Origin: Candidatus Hydrogenisulfobacillus filiaventi
Lineage (GTDB): Bacteria; Bacillota; Sulfobacillia; Sulfobacillales; R501
DNA: 64,000 bases
Direction of reading: 5' to 3'
Assembly (NCBI GenBank): GCA_902809825.1
Contig: LR778114.1
Location: 2,506,338-2,570,337 of the forward strand
Positions 8,036 to 16,390 of the stretch are shown here, piece after piece. A program made the translations under genes and the position numbers. The number at the start of each line of letters is the position of its first letter. The stretch's first letter is position 1. The notes below the pieces were generated by a model, which saw nothing but the letters and a program-made list of their open reading frames with translations, was not told where the DNA came from and did not search any database.

Positions 8036-10041
8036 TCAACCCCGGCCTTGCCAGCCGGCCTGCGGGCGACCCCACCAGAAGCCCTGCCCGTAGCCGATCC
8101 CTAACCGGGCCACCAAGGCCGCCATCTCCGCGCTTTCCACCCCTTCCGCCACCAGCCGTACGCCGTGGGCGTCCGCCCAGGCCGCGAGGTGGCGAAGGCC
8201 ATCCTGCCCGAAGGCGTCCTCCAGCGCCCGCCACAGCACCAGCCGGTCCACCTTGACCCAGGCGGGACGCAGCGCCAGCCACCGCAACAGGTCACTGTCC
8301 CCGTTCCCGAAGTCGTCGAGGGCCCAGATCACGCCCGGCAAGCCGGCCCAGAACTCGGTCGGCAGCGGTTCCGGCATATGCTCGCCCACTTCCAGCACTA
8401 GGCGGCCGCCCGTCCGCGCCTGAAGGCAGGCGGCCAGCGCCACCGCCTGGTCGGGGGCTTCCCGCAGGGTGAGAGCCTGGACGTTGGCGAACAGCCATCC
8501 GCCATCCCAGGCAGGACCCGCATCCAGCGTACGGCACAACGCCTCGAGACAGCGGAGGTCGGCCGCCGTCGCCATGCCGGCGGCAGTCGCGCGGTGGAAC
8601 CAGACCGCGGGCGGCAGGGGCCGGCCCCCGGCCTGCGGCCGCACCAGGGCCTCGTATCCGACCACCCTCCCGTCGGGCAGTGCTACCAGGGGTTGAAAGA
8701 CCATGGTCAGTACCGCCTCGTCGGGCCGCGGGCCTGCCGGGTCTGCCCCCCCGGCCCGCCGGGGGGGCGTGGGCCAGTACCACCAGCTGCCCACCACCTG
8801 TCCGCCGACCCGGACCGGTACCTCGGCACCGGCGGCCCGGGCCGCCGGCGGCAGCCCGGCGTTGTTTCCCGGCTCCCAATGTTCCCGCCACCGGTGCCAG
8901 GCCAGGTTGGCGACCACCACGCTGCCAGCCGCGTCCAGCAGGGCCGACGGAACCAGCCAGGCCTCCCAGAGCGCCCCTGCGGCGGCCGCCATCCACGCCG
9001 GCAGCCCGGAGCCCGCGGCGGCCATCTGCCCCACCACCCGCCCCTTACCCGCCCGCTTGGCCGCCAAAAGGGCCCCATCCGCCTCTTCCGCGACCACCGC
9101 CCCCAAAGGGCCGGCTGCCCAGCCCATGGACACCCCAGCCGCAAGGGACCGGCCCGGGTAGCAAACGGGGTTCCCACCGCGGTCTCATGCAGACGGGCCA
9201 CCAGCTCCGGCGCAGCGGCGGGCGACACCCCCGGACACCAGCAGGTGAACTCATCCCCGCCGGGCCGCACCACGGCGTCGCCCTCCCGCAACGCACCGCG
9301 CAGGCGGGCGGCAAACTCCCGCAGGATCTCGTCCCCCACCACATGCCCGTAGGTGTCGTTGACCGTCTTGAAGTCATCCAGGTCGGCAGCCACCACTACC
9401 CCGGGCGGCGGTTCCGCCCACTGCGCCAGCCAGCGCTCCAGGCCCCGCCGGGTGCGCGCCCCGGTCAAGGCATCAGCCTCCGCTGCCGTCTCCGCCTCAC
9501 GCAGCAGCGCCAGCCGCTGTTCATGGCTGAGGATGTAGCCGGCCACCGCCAGCCCGGCCAGCGCTTCCACCGGCAGGGCAGCCCGCACCGGCAGCCTCCC
9601 GCCCGCAGCCGGCCAGCCGCCGGCGGCCGCCGCCGCCCAGGCGGCCAGGACCACCCCCGCCAGCAGCAGGGCACGGTGGCGCACCCCGGGCCAGGCCCCA
9701 GCCACCGCTACCGCCGCCACCATCGCGGCCACCGCCGGCCGCGCCCCCGGGGTGAGCGCAGCGGCCAGCCCCGCCGCCAGCAAGGCAGAACCGGCGTAAC
9801 AGGGCCGCGGCAGCCAGAAGCTTTGGGCCACCACCAGGACCGGCCACACCCCCGCCGGCACCGGTTCGCGGCCCCACACCGCCAGCAGCGCCAAGCCCAC
9901 GGGCGGGGCCGCCATCCCCGCCAGGCACGCCAGCCAGTTCGGCAGCCAGCGCTGTCCGCGGGCAAAGATACCGAACTCAAAGGTCGCCACCAGAACGGCC
10001 GCCAGGACCAGCCCGTGCACCAGCAGCACGCTTCCGGCCAT
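8036..10041 (-). pseudogene. Membrane GGDEF-EAL cyclic-di-GMP protein, frameshifted
   Basis: Start ATG 10041 follows GGGGAGAGG; an ATG at 10068 has no ribosome site. About 165 N-terminal residues form five or six membrane segments, followed by a GGDEF domain with DLDDFKTVNDTYGH, an RxxD inhibitory site (REGD) and intact RPGGDEF. The frame breaks at the run CCCC 9133-9136 (plus strand). One more base there would join LRLG to VSMGWAAG, the normal end of a GGDEF domain (AAKRAGKGRVVG). The second frame continues through a short linker to an EAL domain with YEALVRP, DDFGNGDSD, KVDRLVL and AEGVES, so the phosphodiesterase motifs look intact. Repaired, it would be a bifunctional cyclase/phosphodiesterase of about 669 residues. 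As written, a truncated cyclase is made. Confidence 0.75.
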
Positions 10042-10223
10042 CCCCGCCCCTCTCCCCGCCACCGGCATCCATCGACCAGACCCGACAGGATTGGACAGCG
10101 GGCAAGGGTTTTCCTCTCACCATCCGGTCCTCACCCGCCCGGCCGGATCGCCCGCCGGCGCCGGTCTTCCCGGCAATCCGCCGCCACACCAGCGTTCAAG
10201 GCGGGCGACAGCGGAGGACCGGC

Positions 10224-11237
10224 TTAGCCCTGCGCCAGGGCCTCGAGCCAGCGGCGTCCCTGGCGTTCCAGGGCCGAATAGGCCCAGAGGTCGGTAATAC
10301 CGGCGGCCCGGGCCCGGTCCATGGCCTCCCGGGCCACATGGGGGCCGAATCCCGCCACCCGCGGGACCGTCCCCAGCAGGGCCGTGATCTCAGGGCTCAA
10401 GCGGGTGACATCCACCAGCGCGGCCGGAACCCCGCCGGCGGTCAGCCAGGCTGAAAAGGTGGCCACATTATCGGTACAGCGCAGGTGCGTACCCGCCTGC
10501 CCGGCCAGGGTCCGGAGCCGCTCCGCAAACCACAGGTCACTGACTAGGGCCACCGCCGCCCCGGCTCCGCCGGCCGGAGTGGCGGCCGCCGTCTCCCGCG
10601 CTGCGGTCGGGGCGGAGGGGCACCAGGCGGCAACCGGGCAGCGATCGCAGAGGGGCCGGCGGGCATGGCAAATCTCGCGGCCGTGCCGGATCATCCAGTG
10701 ATGGGCCCGGGACCAGTAGACCCGCGGCAGGACACGCCGCAGGTCCTCCTCGGTGGCTTCCGGGGTCCGTGCCTCCGACCAGCCGAGGCGGTGGGACACC
10801 CGGAAGACATGGGTGTCCACCGCCAGGGTATCCTGGCCGAAGGCGTTGGCCAGCACCACGTTGGCGGTCTTGCGGCCCACCCCGGGGAGCGTCACCAGGT
10901 CCTCAAACCGGGGCGGCACCTGCCCCCCGTAGGCCTCCACCAGGCGGGCCGCCGCAGCGACCAGATGACGGGCCTTGGCGTGGTACAGGCCGCAGTCCCG
11001 GATCAGCGCCTCCACGTCCGCCACCGGGGCCGCGGCCAGGGCGGCCGCGTCCGGATAGCGGGCAAACAAGCGGGGGGTTATCAGGTTGACCCGCACGTCC
11101 GTGCACTGGGCCGACAGCACTGTCGCCACCAGCAGTTCGAAGGGGGTCCGCCAGTTGAGGGCACTGCGCGGGTTGGGATAGAGCCGCTCCCATACCGCCA
11201 GCACGGCTGTGATGTTAGACGGCGTCTCCGTTGGCAA
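10224..11237 (-). CDS. nth: Endonuclease III fused to a receiver-like domain
   Basis: Residues 1-210 are a complete endonuclease III: a base-excision glycosylase/AP lyase for oxidised pyrimidines. Seen are the helix-hairpin-helix LPGVGRKTAN with lysine 123, aspartate 141 in VDTHVFRV, and the 4Fe-4S cysteines C190-x6-C-x2-C-x5-C206. Ordinary Nth ends here at about 210-220 residues; this protein continues for about 110 more. The extension (from AVALVSDLWFAERL) alternates beta and alpha like a CheY-type receiver: VSD after the first strand, ALVDVTRL after the third, VAGFGP after the fourth. A phosphorylation role is unproven. The start at 11237 overlaps the end of bcp by 23 bases, suggesting cotranscription and translational coupling. 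Confidence 0.9.
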   Translation of the reverse strand: MPTETPSNITAVLAVWERLYPNPRSALNWRTPFELLVATVLSAQCTDVRVNLITPRLFARYPDAAALAAAPVADVEALIRDCGLYHAKARHLVAAAARLVEAYGGQVPPRFEDLVTLPGVGRKTANVVLANAFGQDTLAVDTHVFRVSHRLGWSEARTPEATEEDLRRVLPRVYWSRAHHWMIRHGREICHARRPLCDRCPVAAWCPSAPTAARETAAATPAGGAGAAVALVSDLWFAERLRTLAGQAGTHLRCTDNVATFSAWLTAGGVPAALVDVTRLSPEITALLGTVPRVAGFGPHVAREAMDRARAAGITDLWAYSALERQGRRWLEALAQG

Positions 11238-11757
11238 TCCGCTCCACCGCCTCCGCCACCGCCCGCACGTGACCGGGCACCTTCACCTTGCGCCAGGCGG
11301 CGCGGATGACACCCTCCGGTCCAATGACAAAGGTAGAGCGTTCAATGCCCCAGGTCTTTTTGCCGCAGGAGTTCTTCTCCTTCCACACCCCGTACAGGCG
11401 GGCCACCTCCGCATCGGGGTCGGACAGCAGCGGGAAGGGGAGCTGATGTTTAGCCGTGAACTTGGCGTGGCTGGCCAGCGAGTCCGGGCTCACCCCCAAC
11501 ACCAGGGCCTTGACCCGGGTGAAGTCGGCCAGGGCATCCCGGAAGTCACAGGCTTCGGTGGTACAGCCGGGCGTGTTGTCCCGGGGATAGAAGTACAGCA
11601 CCACCACCTGCCCCCGCAGGTCGGCCAGGTGTACGGTGCCGGTGGTCCCCGGCAGGGTGAAATCGGGTGCTTCATCCCCGACCCCTACCGGACGCGGCAG
11701 GGTGGGATCCTCCAACGGCGGCAGCTCGCTCCGCCCGGTACGGGTCTCGCTCGGCAT
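11215..11757 (-). CDS. bcp: Thiol peroxidase of the Bcp/PrxQ family
   Basis: Peroxiredoxin that reduces hydrogen peroxide and organic peroxides with thioredoxin-type reductants. The motif YPRDNTPGCTTEACDF contains the peroxidatic cysteine (C65) and the resolving cysteine five residues on (C70), as in atypical 2-Cys Bcp. The C-terminal WGIERSTFVIGPEGVI is also typical. ATG 11757 was chosen because AAAGGGG lies ahead; the frame extends to 11814 without a ribosome site. About 20 N-terminal residues before the thioredoxin fold are extra. It overlaps nth downstream and follows the peptidase gene, so oxidative-damage defence and DNA repair seem to be coexpressed. Confidence 0.92.
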   Translation of the reverse strand: MPSETRTGRSELPPLEDPTLPRPVGVGDEAPDFTLPGTTGTVHLADLRGQVVVLYFYPRDNTPGCTTEACDFRDALADFTRVKALVLGVSPDSLASHAKFTAKHQLPFPLLSDPDAEVARLYGVWKEKNSCGKKTWGIERSTFVIGPEGVIRAAWRKVKVPGHVRAVAEAVERIANGDAV

Positions 11758-11810
11758 CTGTGATTTACCCCTTTCGTGAACCCGGCTGCATGTCAGCAAC
11801 CGGACCTGCT

Positions 11811-12905
11811 TCACACCGCAACCACGTGCAGGGAACGGCTGAGGCGGGACAGGAGACGGGGCCCGGCGTCCTCCAGCACTACCACCTCCTCCAGGCGCAC
11901 CCCGAAGCGGCCGGGGAGGTAGATGCCGGGCTCCACGCTGAAGACCGTGCCAGCCGGCAGGGGTAGAAGTTCCCCGGGCGCCAGGGAGGGGGGTTCATGC
12001 ACCTGCACCCCGATGCCGTGCCCGGTCCGATGGGTGAAATACGGGCCGTAGCCCCGGCCGCTGATAACAGCGCGCACTGCCGCGTCCGCCTCCCCGGCCA
12101 GGAGGCCGGGCCGAAGCCGCGCGAGCCCCGCCACCAGCGCCGCCTCCACCGCCTCCGCCACCGCCCGGAAGTCCGCCGGAACCTCACCGACCGGCGCCAG
12201 GTAGGCCATACGGGTCATGTCGGAGGCATACCCGTCCTTCCAGCAGCCGATGTCCAGCAGCACCGGTCCCGACCCCAACGGGGTATCCTCCGGCTCATGG
12301 TGCGGCAGGGCACTGTGGGCGCCCGCCGCCACCAGGATGAACGCCTCCCCGTCCGCCCCTCCGGCCCGGTAGGCCTCGCGGATGAGGGCGGCCAGCTCCC
12401 GTTCGGTGCGGTCCGGCGCCAGCTGCGCGAAGGCTGCGGCCATGGCCGCATCGTTAATGGTCTGTGCCTGTTGCAGGGCAGCCAGTTCCGCCGCATCCTT
12501 CACCAGCCGCAAGGGGCCGAGGACTGCCGAGGCCGGACCGGCTTCGAATCCCCCCGGCAAGGCGTCTTCCAGCAGCCGCAGCTGCAGCCAGCCGCAACCC
12601 TCATCCAGCGCCACCCGTTGCGGCCGGCCCACGGCTTCCCAAGCAGCCTGGACGGCCGGGGCCGGACTGGCGCCATCGGCGTAGGAAAAGACGGTCATCC
12701 CCGGCCAAGCGGCCTCCGCCGCCTCCCGGGCCAGGGCCGGCAGCGCCGCCGCCCGCCCTTCCCCGCTCAGCCAGAGGAAGGCCGGGCGCTCATCGGGCAG
12801 GGGGCTCCAACCGGCGACATAGCGCCAAGCGGGACCCGGCACCAGTACCAGGGCCTGCCCGGGTGCCAGGGCTGCCGTCACCCGCTCCCATCTGCCGGCG
12901 GCCAC
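11811..12905 (-). CDS. M24 family Xaa-Pro peptidase
   Basis: Cytoplasmic metallopeptidase of the pita-bread fold that removes N-terminal residues before proline. The metal ligands are visible in order: LDIGCWKDGYASDMTR (two aspartates), THRTGHGIG (histidine), and the glutamates of FSVEPGIYLPG and VRLEEVVVLED. The N-terminal creatinase-like domain spans about residues 1-120. GTG 12905 was chosen because GGAGGAGGAGGGGAGG precedes it. The frame is open to 13058, but that part crosses the promoter region. At 364 residues it has normal length for a YqhT/PepQ-type enzyme. It is the first gene of a likely run with bcp and nth and is divergent from the alkyltransferase gene. Confidence 0.88.
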   Translation of the reverse strand: MAAGRWERVTAALAPGQALVLVPGPAWRYVAGWSPLPDERPAFLWLSGEGRAAALPALAREAAEAAWPGMTVFSYADGASPAPAVQAAWEAVGRPQRVALDEGCGWLQLRLLEDALPGGFEAGPASAVLGPLRLVKDAAELAALQQAQTINDAAMAAAFAQLAPDRTERELAALIREAYRAGGADGEAFILVAAGAHSALPHHEPEDTPLGSGPVLLDIGCWKDGYASDMTRMAYLAPVGEVPADFRAVAEAVEAALVAGLARLRPGLLAGEADAAVRAVISGRGYGPYFTHRTGHGIGVQVHEPPSLAPGELLPLPAGTVFSVEPGIYLPGRFGVRLEEVVVLEDAGPRLLSRLSRSLHVVAV

Positions 12906-12939
12906 CGGCCTCCCCTCCTCCTCCGCGCTGACCGTCCCT

Positions 12940-12962
12940 ACCCTTATACTTGTATCATACCT
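12940..12962. promoter_or_regulatory. AT-rich divergent promoter segment
   Basis: The segment reads CTTATACTTGTATCATACC on the plus strand. On the minus strand TATAAG (and TATGAT) could serve as -10 for the peptidase gene; on the plus strand TATCAT could serve the alkyltransferase. It is the only AT-rich patch in the 130-base gap. No strong -35 was found. Confidence 0.35.
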
Positions 12963-13035
12963 TGGACCGGCCCCGCTGAGCGCCGGTGGGCGGGTCCTTC
13001 CGCAACCCGGCCGCAAGCCAACGAAGGGGGTGGGT

Positions 13036-13710
13036 ATGATGCCGCTGAGGGAGGGCACCGGCCCCTGGCAGGTGGTTCCTCTGCCGACCGCCTGGGGCCT
13101 CTTCCAGGCCCGGCTGGACGCCCGCGGACGCCTGGGCGCGCTCTATTTCCCCGGCGAAGCTCCGCCCGCCGGCCCCGGGACGCGCTACGGGCCCGCCCCG
13201 CCCGCCCTGGCGGAAGGGCTCCGCCATTATCTGAACGGGGATGGCCCCCTGCCGACCTGGGAGCTCGCTCCCGGTGGCAGCGTCTTCGAGCGGCAGGTGT
13301 GGGCGGCGTTGCTGACTGTGCCTTACGGCAGTTGGATTTCCTATGGCGAGCTGGCGGTACGAGCCGGCCGTCCCGGCGCTGCCCGGGCGGTCGGCGGGGC
13401 TATGGCCCGCAATCCCGTTCCCCTCTTCATTGCCTGCCACCGGGTCCTGGGAAGTCGGGGCGAACTCACCGGTTACGGACCCGGCCTCGACCTGAAGGCC
13501 CGCCTGCTGGCGCTGGAGGGAATCCGGCCCCGCAGGAAACCGGCTGCGGGCCGAAAGCGCTGCCCCCCACCGCCCGGCGCGACCCGGGAAGCAGGAGCGC
13601 CGGCGGGAGACGGGCAGATGAGGCTGGGCCCGCGCACCCTCCGCTCCGCTTCACGGTACCGCCGGCTGGCGGCCAGCCCCCAGCGGATCAGGAAACCTCC
13701 CCACCGCTAG
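13036..13710 (+). CDS. ogt: Methylated-DNA-[protein]-cysteine S-methyltransferase
   Basis: Suicide alkyltransferase that repairs O6-alkylguanine. The C-terminal domain is well conserved: FERQVWAALLTVPYGSWISYGELA, then the active site IACHRVLGSRGELTGYG, with the acceptor cysteine at about 134 (ACHR in place of the usual PCHR). ATG 13036 follows AAGGGGG with five bases of spacing; a second ATG is adjacent. After ALEG, where the family ends, there are about 60 extra basic and proline-rich residues without a recognised domain. That tail overlaps the convergent TPR gene by 23 bases and may be low-value readthrough sequence. Confidence 0.9.
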   Translation: MMPLREGTGPWQVVPLPTAWGLFQARLDARGRLGALYFPGEAPPAGPGTRYGPAPPALAEGLRHYLNGDGPLPTWELAPGGSVFERQVWAALLTVPYGSWISYGELAVRAGRPGAARAVGGAMARNPVPLFIACHRVLGSRGELTGYGPGLDLKARLLALEGIRPRRKPAAGRKRCPPPPGATREAGAPAGDGQMRLGPRTLRSASRYRRLAASPQRIRKPPHR

Positions 13711-14194
13711 GGAGGGCCCGGAAACGGTCACGCAGGGTCCGGCTGTAACGGCGGATGCCGGGATGAGGCGACTCCCGCACCAGCGCCACCCCCAACAGGC
13801 TGACCGCCTCCGACCCGGATCCGGCCGCCAAGAGGGCCAGGGCCAGAAAGGCGGTGACCACCGGGTCACCCGGGTAGTCCCGCCCGGCCCGGCGCAGGAT
13901 GTCCACCGCCGGTCCCAGCTCGCCGGCCAGGGTGAGGGCATTGCCCAGGCCCACCAGCGCATCCCGACGGTCGTTGCCCTCCAGGCCCAGGTCCAGGGCC
14001 CGGCGGTAGAGGGCTGCTGCCCGCGGCGGCTGCGCACGGGCCTCAAAGAAGCCGGCCGCCTCCAGGTGCAGGGCCGCGTCCTGGGGAAACCGGGCCAGCA
14101 GGCCTTCCCAGCCGGCCGCCGCTTCCGCATAGGCGTGACCCGCTTCCAGGTCGCGGATCCGCCGCAGGCTGCTTTCGCGATCCTCCGGCTCCAT
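13688..14194 (-). CDS. TPR-repeat protein
   Basis: Protein of 168 residues made mostly of tetratricopeptide-like helical pairs: ALHLEAAGFFEARAQPPRAA, ALVGLGNALTLAGELGPAVD and VVTAFLALALLAAGSGSEAV show the W/L-G-A-P spacing of TPR units. No signal peptide or enzyme domain is present. Such proteins mediate protein contacts; the partner is unknown. It lies 17 bases upstream of nothing conserved on its 3' side (it converges with ogt) and follows the zinc-containing gene at 14212 on the same strand, so the two are probably cotranscribed. Confidence 0.75.
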   Translation of the reverse strand: MEPEDRESSLRRIRDLEAGHAYAEAAAGWEGLLARFPQDAALHLEAAGFFEARAQPPRAAALYRRALDLGLEGNDRRDALVGLGNALTLAGELGPAVDILRRAGRDYPGDPVVTAFLALALLAAGSGSEAVSLLGVALVRESPHPGIRRYSRTLRDRFRALPSGGEVS

Positions 14195-14211
14195 GGCGCA
14201 CCTGCCCCTTT

Positions 14212-14742
14212 CTAATAGACGATCCGGGACACCTCATGGCCGGCATGGTCCCGCCGGCGGCAGTCATCACACAGCGGTACCAGCATGCCCTGCTCGCGGC
14301 CGCAGGTATCGCAGAACCAGGTGGCCGGGGTTACCCCGCAGGCACAGGTGCGGTATTCGGGGGCGTTCTGGCGCACCACCGCCGGATAGGTGCGGGTCCG
14401 CTCGGGCAGGTGGACAGCGGTCAGCATAAGTCGATGGTGCTCGGGGTGTTCGAGGTCGAAAACCCAGGCCAGGCGGTCGGGCGGATCCCGGAACAGATCG
14501 GCGACCGTGGCCGCCGGTTCCGGCCCGGCGGGATCAAGGGTATACAGGGCCGCCTCCTCCCGGAGGAAGGCGCTCCGCCGGCCGGGCCGCTCATAGAGGA
14601 ACACCGTCCGCAGATAGCGGTCAAAGGCGGCTACGCTCATGTCGCCCCGCACCTCCATCACCCGCCAGGGCAGACGCCGCCCCTGATAGCGGGCCCGGAT
14701 GCGGTAGATGCGGACCCGCGCCGCCGCTGCCACCGGTGCCAT
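14212..14742 (-). CDS. pRiA4b ORF-3-like protein with C-terminal zinc cluster
   Basis: The first 110 residues (RIYRIRARYQGRRLPWRVMEV, then DMSVAAFDRYLRTVF) resemble the plasmid pRiA4b ORF-3 fold, in which a beta strand with PxxWRxxxV is followed by a helix. The last 50 residues hold many metal-ligand candidates: CACG, CDTCG, CDDC and HAGHE, enough for two zinc sites. ATG 14742 was selected after GGGGGAG. Function is unknown; the fold is found in mobile-element passengers and in stand-alone bacterial proteins. Its neighbours are a TPR protein and a DNA glycosylase on the same strand. Confidence 0.6.
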   Translation of the reverse strand: MAPVAAAARVRIYRIRARYQGRRLPWRVMEVRGDMSVAAFDRYLRTVFLYERPGRRSAFLREEAALYTLDPAGPEPAATVADLFRDPPDRLAWVFDLEHPEHHRLMLTAVHLPERTRTYPAVVRQNAPEYRTCACGVTPATWFCDTCGREQGMLVPLCDDCRRRDHAGHEVSRIVY

Positions 14743-14785
14743 CACACTCCCCCCGCTTCCGGCCCGCCAAGGGGCCTTGGTTCCA

Positions 14786-15355
14786 TTATAGCCCCGCCGG
14801 GGAGGGGCTCTCAGCCGCCGGCGCCGCCACCACCTCCGCTAGGCGGCGGAACAGATGCAGCCGCAGGCCGTAAGGCACCGTGGAACGCCGGCTGGGGTTG
14901 GGCAGCACCCAGGCCCCCACGCCCGGTGCCGCCGGCACGGGCTGAAGCCCCCATTCCACCGGCCGGGAGGCGGACCAACCGGCATAGGCGCGATAGAGGT
15001 CCTTGCCCAGGAAGGCCACCGCCCGCGGCCGCCAGCGGCGGAGCAAGGACCGCAGGCGATCGGCCCCCGCCGCCAGCTCGGCCACCGTGAGGTCCGCACT
15101 GCCGGGCGTAACCCGCGCCACCAGATTGGTCACCCCCAGGTGCCACAGCAGCAGCTCGTGATCCCGTTCCGGGCTTAACCGCTGCCCGGTGAGACCGCTC
15201 TCATACAGGAGGGCCCAGAAGAGGTTGCCGGGACCGGCGAAGTGGTGACCCCCTGCGCCCGAATAGCGCCCGGGATTGTACCCTACGAACAGCACCGCCA
15301 GGCCGGGGCCCAGGATGTCCGGTACCGCCCCGCCCGCCGCCATGGTCTCCTCCAT
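14786..15355 (-). CDS. mug: Mismatch-specific uracil/thymine DNA glycosylase (Mug-like)
   Basis: UDG-superfamily glycosylase that removes uracil or thymine from G:U/G:T mismatches. The family 2 motif appears as FVGYNPGRYSG (the asparagine is the catalytic residue of Mug/TDG) and the second motif as LPNPSRRS near residue 155. Strand AVAFLGKDLYRAY lies between them as expected. At 189 residues it has the right length. ATG 15355 follows AAGGAGGGGG. Its neighbours include nth, ogt and a HNH gene farther on, so DNA repair genes are frequent in this area, but no operon joins them all. Confidence 0.85.
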   Translation of the reverse strand: MEETMAAGGAVPDILGPGLAVLFVGYNPGRYSGAGGHHFAGPGNLFWALLYESGLTGQRLSPERDHELLLWHLGVTNLVARVTPGSADLTVAELAAGADRLRSLLRRWRPRAVAFLGKDLYRAYAGWSASRPVEWGLQPVPAAPGVGAWVLPNPSRRSTVPYGLRLHLFRRLAEVVAAPAAESPSPAGL

Positions 15356-15382
15356 GCTTGTCCCCCTCCTTCCGGGCCTACT

Positions 15383-16282
15383 CTATGCCAGAGGCGGCGC
15401 GTCAGACCCCCCGGGCGGGGGCCAGGTCCGGGCCCACTCCTTGACGGCCGCCGCCGCCGACCCTTGCGCGATCACCACCGCCCATAGATGGGACGGCAAG
15501 GCCACATCCCCGACCAGCTGCAAGCGGGGATCCCCGGGCGGGACCGCCAGCTGGGGCAGGGCCGGCTCCATCCCTACCCGCACCAGCACCACATCAGCCG
15601 CCACCATCCGTTCCGGCCCGTCGGCCGGCGCCAGGACCGTCTCCACCTCGCGGCCGGGCCGGACCCGGAAGGCCGCCACCACCGCCGGCCGGTAGACCTG
15701 CACCCGGCTGTCCGCCAGGGCGCGCACGAGGTCGGGCCGGGCGCGGAAACCGGCGCGCCGGTGCACCAGCGTCACCTGCCAGCCAGCCCGGTCCAGGCGC
15801 AGGGACGCCTCCAGGGCCCGGTCCCCGCCGCCGACCACCAGCGCCCGTCCTGCGGGCCCGGCTACCAGCCGGCTGACCGATACCGGCGGCAATTCATCCT
15901 CCCCCGGCACCCCGAGACGCCGTACCCGCAAGCCGGTGGCCACCGCCACCCGCTGCGCCCGTATCCGCCCTGCCGGCCCGAAATCAGCCACCAGACACGG
16001 GCCGTCGGCCTCCACCGTAGCCAGGCGCCAGCCCGTGCGCCAGGGGATATCCTGAGCCCGCAGGTGCGCCACCAGCGCCTCGAGGTAGGCGGTCGCTTCC
16101 TGCCCGGCAAAGCCGGGCACGTCTAGCAGCGGACGCTCAATGGCGCGCAGCTGGCCGCCCAACGTAGCCTCCGCCTCCGCCAGCAGCACGCTCCGGCCCA
16201 GGCGCTGCGCCCAAATAGCCGCAGTGATTCCGGCCGGCCCTCCCCCGGCCACCAGTACGTCCCAGCAGCCCTGCTCCACCAT
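15383..16282 (-). CDS. Thioredoxin-reductase-like flavoprotein lacking the CxxC
   Basis: FAD/NAD(P)-binding protein of 299 residues. GGGPAGITAAIWAQRLG (about 13-29) is the FAD-binding dinucleotide fold; VVGGGDRALEASL (about 168) is the NAD(P)-binding fold; LQLVGDVALPSH is the second FAD contact. In thioredoxin reductase a CxxC disulfide lies just before the NADPH fold; here that place reads PPVSVSRLVAGPAG, without cysteines. It therefore cannot reduce thioredoxin in the usual way. It may be a ferredoxin/flavodoxin-NADP reductase-type enzyme, or act with another partner. The substrate is not determined. It starts 28 bases upstream of mug on the same strand. Confidence 0.75.
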   Translation of the reverse strand: MVEQGCWDVLVAGGGPAGITAAIWAQRLGRSVLLAEAEATLGGQLRAIERPLLDVPGFAGQEATAYLEALVAHLRAQDIPWRTGWRLATVEADGPCLVADFGPAGRIRAQRVAVATGLRVRRLGVPGEDELPPVSVSRLVAGPAGRALVVGGGDRALEASLRLDRAGWQVTLVHRRAGFRARPDLVRALADSRVQVYRPAVVAAFRVRPGREVETVLAPADGPERMVAADVVLVRVGMEPALPQLAVPPGDPRLQLVGDVALPSHLWAVVIAQGSAAAAVKEWARTWPPPGGSDAPPLA

Positions 16283-16343
16283 GGCGGTCCCCCCGTCCCC
16301 GCTGTGGGCTTAGTCTAGTCCGGCAGCCCGCCGGGGACAAGCA

Positions 16344-16371
16344 GGCCGGGCCGGCTGCCGCCGGCCCGGCC
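16344..16371 (-). terminator. GC hairpin after the permease gene
   Basis: Perfect 11-base stem GGCCGGGCCGG / CCGGCCCGGCC with a six-base loop, 20 bases past the permease stop. No T-run follows, so it may act as a strong hairpin only, or as a barrier between the two genes. Confidence 0.5.
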
Positions 16372-16390
16372 CGGACTGCGCCGTGCAGCG

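Noticed and set aside
10122..10222. Inverted repeat CCGGTCCTC / GAGGACCGG around the GGDEF-EAL upstream gap as an element end
   Set aside because: Nine bases, no transposase or target duplication; chance occurrence in GC-rich DNA.
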